Source of the DNA: Ardenticatenaceae bacterium | GTDB taxonomy: Bacteria > Chloroflexota > Anaerolineae > Promineifilales > Promineifilaceae | Direction: 5' to 3' | NCBI GenBank assembly: GCA_011525915.1 | Contig: WYBM01000012.1 | Location: forward strand, 1 to 64,000 | DNA: 64,000 bases | Shown here: piece by piece, positions 62,143 to 64,000 of the stretch | Numbering within the stretch: position 1 is the first letter of the stretch | Layout of the letters: each line of letters starts with the position of its first letter | The notes under the pieces: generated by a model | What the model was told of the DNA's origin: nothing | Databases searched by the model: none | Seen by the model: only the letters and a program-made list of their open reading frames with translations | Position numbers and translations under genes: made by a program

Positions 62143-63363
62143 ATGACGTCCGAACGGGGCAACTGGCAAAAAATGTTACAGGAACGGCGATTGCAACATC
62201 AACTGGAAATTCAATCCCGGCAGATAGAGTCTGTCTTATCCCAGCATGATGTTTCGGCCCGTGTGGCTGGTGGGTATGTACAGCCACGCTCCATCCGGTT
62301 TGACTTATCATCACACCTGGAAACAGGGTTGGAAAAATTACGCCACATTAAACAGGAACTTCTTTCAACTCTAGGAGCCACCGAGGGTGATCTCATACCC
62401 CATCTTGGCGGCTGGCAATTACATGTGACCAGACCTGAAGAGCCACCCGTATCCTTGTTTGATTTACTGTCCCTGGTGCCTGATCTGGAGCCCATGACCA
62501 TCTTGTTAGGGTTGGATGATAACGGCCGTCCTGTTTTGGTTGAATTGGCAGACCACACTTTGAGCCATATGCTGATTGCCGGTACAGCAGGCGCCGGCAA
62601 GAGCACGTTATTGCGTACGATAGCGCTGTCATTAGCCCTAACGCACAGGCAATCTCAACTGCAACTGGCCATTTTAGATGGCAGTGCAAACGGCGTCGCC
62701 GGAAGTTATACCTCATTAGAGCCGCTGTCTTATTTACCGCACATGCTGGCAGCTGTTACCTATTCCCCGGACGAGTGCCGGGAACTGGTGCATTTTCTGG
62801 TTGGTGAATGCACCTACCGCCAAGAGCAGCAAATGGACACACCCAAGATTGTGGTGCTTATTGATGAGGTAGTGCATTTACTTAATAAAACAGCAGCGCA
62901 CCATGAATTATCTGAAGGGATCATCCGTCTATTACAACGTGGGCCGGACGTAGGCATTCACCTGGTAATGACAACTGACCAGCCAGAATCAGCCAGATTG
63001 ACCAATGCCTGGCGAACCAATCTACCGGTGCGCCTGGTGGGGAAAGTGGCAGATGAGCGCATCGCCGCGGCCGCGGCCAGTATAGGTGCCACCCAGGCAG
63101 AATACCTGTTGGGCAGTGGTGATTTTCTGGCCATTGTCGATGAGCAGATGGTTCACTTTCAGGCAGCATTTGTAGGAGATTATGATTTGCATCTGACCTT
63201 GGAAACCCTGCACCGCTCACGCCCCCAGCCGCTGGTGGCTCAGCCCGTTCCGACGCAAAAGTTGGCCCCTACCCCACTGGAAAAGCAGACCTCTGAAGCC
63301 CGGTCATTTTCGATTATGGATACGGTGAGTGTGCAGATTGATGAAGCAGTGGAAGATGCATAG
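62143..63363 (+). CDS. Small FtsK/SpoIIIE-like ATPase
   Basis: This 406-residue protein has an N-terminal charged helix, an FtsK-alpha-like part (residues about 40-110; RFDLSSHLETGLEKLRHIKQEL), and an FtsK motor domain. The Walker A is GTAGAGKST and the Walker B region KIVVLIDEVVHLLN; RGPDVGIHLVMTTDQPES, RTNLPVRLVGKVADERIAAAAA and LLGSGDFLAI follow. There are no membrane helices and no C-terminal winged-helix (gamma) domain. It should translocate or bind DNA in the cytoplasm. It stands just beyond the lexA terminator, followed by a small gene after 12 bp. Confidence 0.8.
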   Translation: MTSERGNWQKMLQERRLQHQLEIQSRQIESVLSQHDVSARVAGGYVQPRSIRFDLSSHLETGLEKLRHIKQELLSTLGATEGDLIPHLGGWQLHVTRPEEPPVSLFDLLSLVPDLEPMTILLGLDDNGRPVLVELADHTLSHMLIAGTAGAGKSTLLRTIALSLALTHRQSQLQLAILDGSANGVAGSYTSLEPLSYLPHMLAAVTYSPDECRELVHFLVGECTYRQEQQMDTPKIVVLIDEVVHLLNKTAAHHELSEGIIRLLQRGPDVGIHLVMTTDQPESARLTNAWRTNLPVRLVGKVADERIAAAAASIGATQAEYLLGSGDFLAIVDEQMVHFQAAFVGDYDLHLTLETLHRSRPQPLVAQPVPTQKLAPTPLEKQTSEARSFSIMDTVSVQIDEAVEDA

Positions 63364-63375
63364 GGAGATGTTCAC

Positions 63376-63600
63376 ATGAATGTAGGCATGTTATGGCTGG
63401 ATGATGATGCCAAACGGCCGTTTGCTGAAAAAGTTGAGCGAGCGGCGGAATATTACCAACAGAAGTACGGCCGTTTACCGGAGCTGTGTCTGGTGAACCC
63501 CGGTATGCTGGCCCAAAAACAGCACATTGGTCGCTTGGAAGTGCAGCCGCTGCGGACCGTCTTGCCTCACCACTTCTGGCTTGGAATGAGGTCCTCTTAA
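63376..63600 (+). CDS. Small hypothetical protein after the FtsK-like gene
   Basis: The 74-residue product (WLDDDAKRPFAEKVERAAEY, YGRLPELCLVNPGML) has a helix and a beta-alpha-like segment and no recognisable family. A GGGAGATG site precedes the ATG. Two ACGGCCGT octamers fall within it. It lies 12 bp after the FtsK-like stop, so it is probably cotranscribed and may assist that ATPase. Confidence 0.6.
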   Translation: MNVGMLWLDDDAKRPFAEKVERAAEYYQQKYGRLPELCLVNPGMLAQKQHIGRLEVQPLRTVLPHHFWLGMRSS

Positions 63601-63694
63601 TAGCCGTCTAAAAACAACTTCCCGGTTTTGGGATAATAAGGCTACTTACAGCGTGTTTGCCAATTCAGCAGCTTATTTATTTGCAGATGCGCCC

Positions 63695-64000
63695 TTAGTT
63701 AAGATCACGCATTAAAATAGACCGAGTACTACCACCTTGAATGATAGTCATTTGCAAAAATGACTTACGGCCGTCGGCTCCGTTAATTTCTGCTTCTGTG
63801 GTAATGCTTGTGTTATCAGGCTGTGTGATAAACTCCACAATAGCTGGGTCTTTAATAAGCTTGTGTATGGGGATTCCAGCCAGCTTGGCATCTGGCAATT
63901 GAAAAAGAGTTCGCGCTGATTTGTTCAGTAAAATGAGCTTAAACTCTTCATCCACAACCAAAACAGGGCTGTCGGTCTGGTCTACAACAGCACTTAATGT
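63695..64000 (-). CDS. PAS-domain protein (C-terminal part, runs off the window)
   Basis: The minus-strand frame is open from base 64000 to its stop at 63695. It encodes VDQTDSPVLVVDEEFKLILLN, then KSARTLFQLPDAKLAGIPIHKLI and SFLQMTIIQGGSTRSILMRDLN, a PAS fold up to its C-terminal beta strands. The upstream part lies outside the window, so the full protein (perhaps a sensor with its PAS at the C-terminus) cannot be named. Confidence 0.7.
   Translation of the reverse strand, partial: TLSAVVDQTDSPVLVVDEEFKLILLNKSARTLFQLPDAKLAGIPIHKLIKDPAIVEFITQPDNTSITTEAEINGADGRKSFLQMTIIQGGSTRSILMRDLN

Overview
The window looks like a chromosomal segment of a Chloroflexota bacterium, probably Anaerolineae-like. 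This is inferred from the gene families, moderate GC, Thr/Pro-rich lipoprotein and secreted-enzyme linkers, a Gram-positive-type LexA box and the mixture of neighbours; no rRNA is present to confirm it. It is gene-dense. About 57 protein genes are supported, most on the minus strand, with one tRNA-Ser(GGA). I see no CRISPR array, prophage or rRNA. The only mobile-type gene is a REP-associated tyrosine transposase (RAYT) at 50.3 kb.

Layout. 0-5.5 kb: start of a sugar-binding lipoprotein gene, then a livG / acyl-CoA ligase / livH / livM uptake cluster. 5.7-7.3 kb: a small lipoprotein and an unrecognised 388-residue protein. 7.3-12.8 kb: M19 dipeptidase, COG3375-type GNAT, a beta-rich unknown, radC, a small acidic protein and an AI-2E family transporter. 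13.5-16.9 kb: a secreted GH31 glycosidase with two CBM20 starch-binding domains behind a 760-bp upstream region. 17-27.7 kb: a long minus-strand run (sppA, a DUF4350/PPC surface protein, a PH-like membrane protein, a response regulator, a sulfatase-fold enzyme, lgt, guaB, a small coiled-coil protein, purB). 28-31.3 kb: recF and a receiver-GAF-PAS-cyclase. 31.3-39.6 kb: rsmG/rlmH, Na/Pi-type transporter plus universal stress protein, TPR, HAD, S9 peptidase, tag, and a DUF433/DUF5615 toxin-antitoxin pair. 39.6-50 kb: a transaldolase/phosphoglucose isomerase fusion lacking signature residues in both halves, cysS, two short-chain dehydrogenases, phosphodiester glycosidase, deaminase, VOC, SDR and PHP genes. 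50-59 kb: the RAYT with its flanking hairpins, two histidine kinases, a DprE1-like oxidase / SDR / PlsC group and a patatin. 59-64 kb: tRNA-Ser, gamma-glutamyltransferase, lexA with an SOS-box promoter, a small FtsK-like ATPase, and a PAS-domain fragment at the edge.

The most striking feature is not a gene. The perfect palindrome ACGGCCGT occurs about 90 times by eye, against roughly one expected by chance. It lies in genes, in gaps and in one terminator, resembling the cyanobacterial HIP1 phenomenon. Other non-genic structures are an RAYT bracketed by matched 15-17 bp hairpins, several families of short intergenic hairpin repeats, and a lexA promoter whose mRNA appears to begin with a mini-ORF that duplicates the lexA start.
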